NCBI GenBank assembly: GCA_002989075.1
Contig: PSQN01000017.1
Coordinates: 1,922,001-1,986,000 of the forward strand
Source of the DNA: Arthonia radiata
Taxonomy: Eukaryota; Ascomycota; Arthoniomycetes; Arthoniales; Arthoniaceae
Length of the DNA: 64,000 bases
Direction of reading: 5' to 3'
In this document: piece after piece, positions 63,946-64,000 of the stretch
Position numbering within the stretch: the first letter of the stretch is position 1
Layout: the number at the start of each line of letters is the position of its first letter
The notes under the pieces: generated by a model
Told to the model about the DNA's origin: nothing
The model's input: only the letters and a program-made list of their open reading frames with translations
The model's database searches: none
Program-made: the position numbers and the translations under genes

Positions 63946-64000
63946 TTTCTTTTCTAAAGTTTACTATAAAAGTAAAGAGTATTAAAATAGACTTAAAAAG
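63946..64000 (+). mobile_element. Family A fragment A0, right part
   Basis: After the B1 TSD (63941-63945) the sequence continues family A at the point where it stopped at 21042, matching 28287-28341 of A1 (end of RT). It runs off the right edge, so the 3' half and any 3' LTR of A0 are outside the window. Confidence 0.85.

Noticed and set aside
1-64000. A host gene, gene cluster or new defence-type system
   Set aside because: Every stretch with protein-like content belongs to a gypsy, copia or hAT element, or lies inside one; the remaining gaps have no coding signal.

Overview
The window looks like a gene-free, repeat-packed block of a filamentous ascomycete (Pezizomycotina) genome. I see only transposable elements, almost all decayed, with a strong excess of TA and a shortage of CA/TG that fits repeat-induced point mutation (RIP). 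I found no host gene, tRNA, rRNA or CRISPR array. Organism and RIP are inferred from element families and base composition; no search was run.

Left part (1-9973): a minus-strand chromovirus of family E (copy E2, LTR 9503-9973) is interrupted inside its integrase region by a minus-strand chromovirus of family A (copy A3, LTR 4441-4636). Both run off the left edge. After 0.4 kb of unrecognised AT-rich sequence comes an inverted repeat of about 8.6 kb (10395-19045). Its arms are two head-to-head copies of a hAT DNA transposon, with a 27-bp minisatellite and a 1.4-kb spacer between them. The left arm also carries a 509-bp solo copia LTR.

Right part (19046-64000): a nest five elements deep, in which every junction from B1 inward is supported by LTR pairs and 5-bp target-site duplications (TSDs). 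An old family A fragment (A0, 19046-21042 and 63946-64000) contains B1 (family E, 21043-63940). B1 contains A1 (family A, 25281-60995). A1 contains two separate insertions: A2 (family A, 30679-45608), which holds chromovirus C (33535-40458); and the minus-strand copia element D (46872-59634), which holds E1 (family E, 48869-56211). After subtracting insertions, A1 is 8012 bp and A2 8001 bp, B1 7178 bp and E1 7343 bp, and D 5415 bp. The agreement within families is an independent check on the reconstruction.

The three gypsy families (A, E, C) all carry gag, protease, reverse transcriptase, RNase H, integrase and a C-terminal chromodomain, as expected for elements that target heterochromatin. 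Decay follows nesting: the hAT arms and A0 have lost nearly all CpG and CpA, while the innermost E1 and D are the least changed. The observations most worth following are an antisense coiled-coil frame shared by two E-family subfamilies, an unassigned reading frame downstream of the chromodomain in family A, the hAT inverted repeat, and a half-tRNA type primer site in copia element D.
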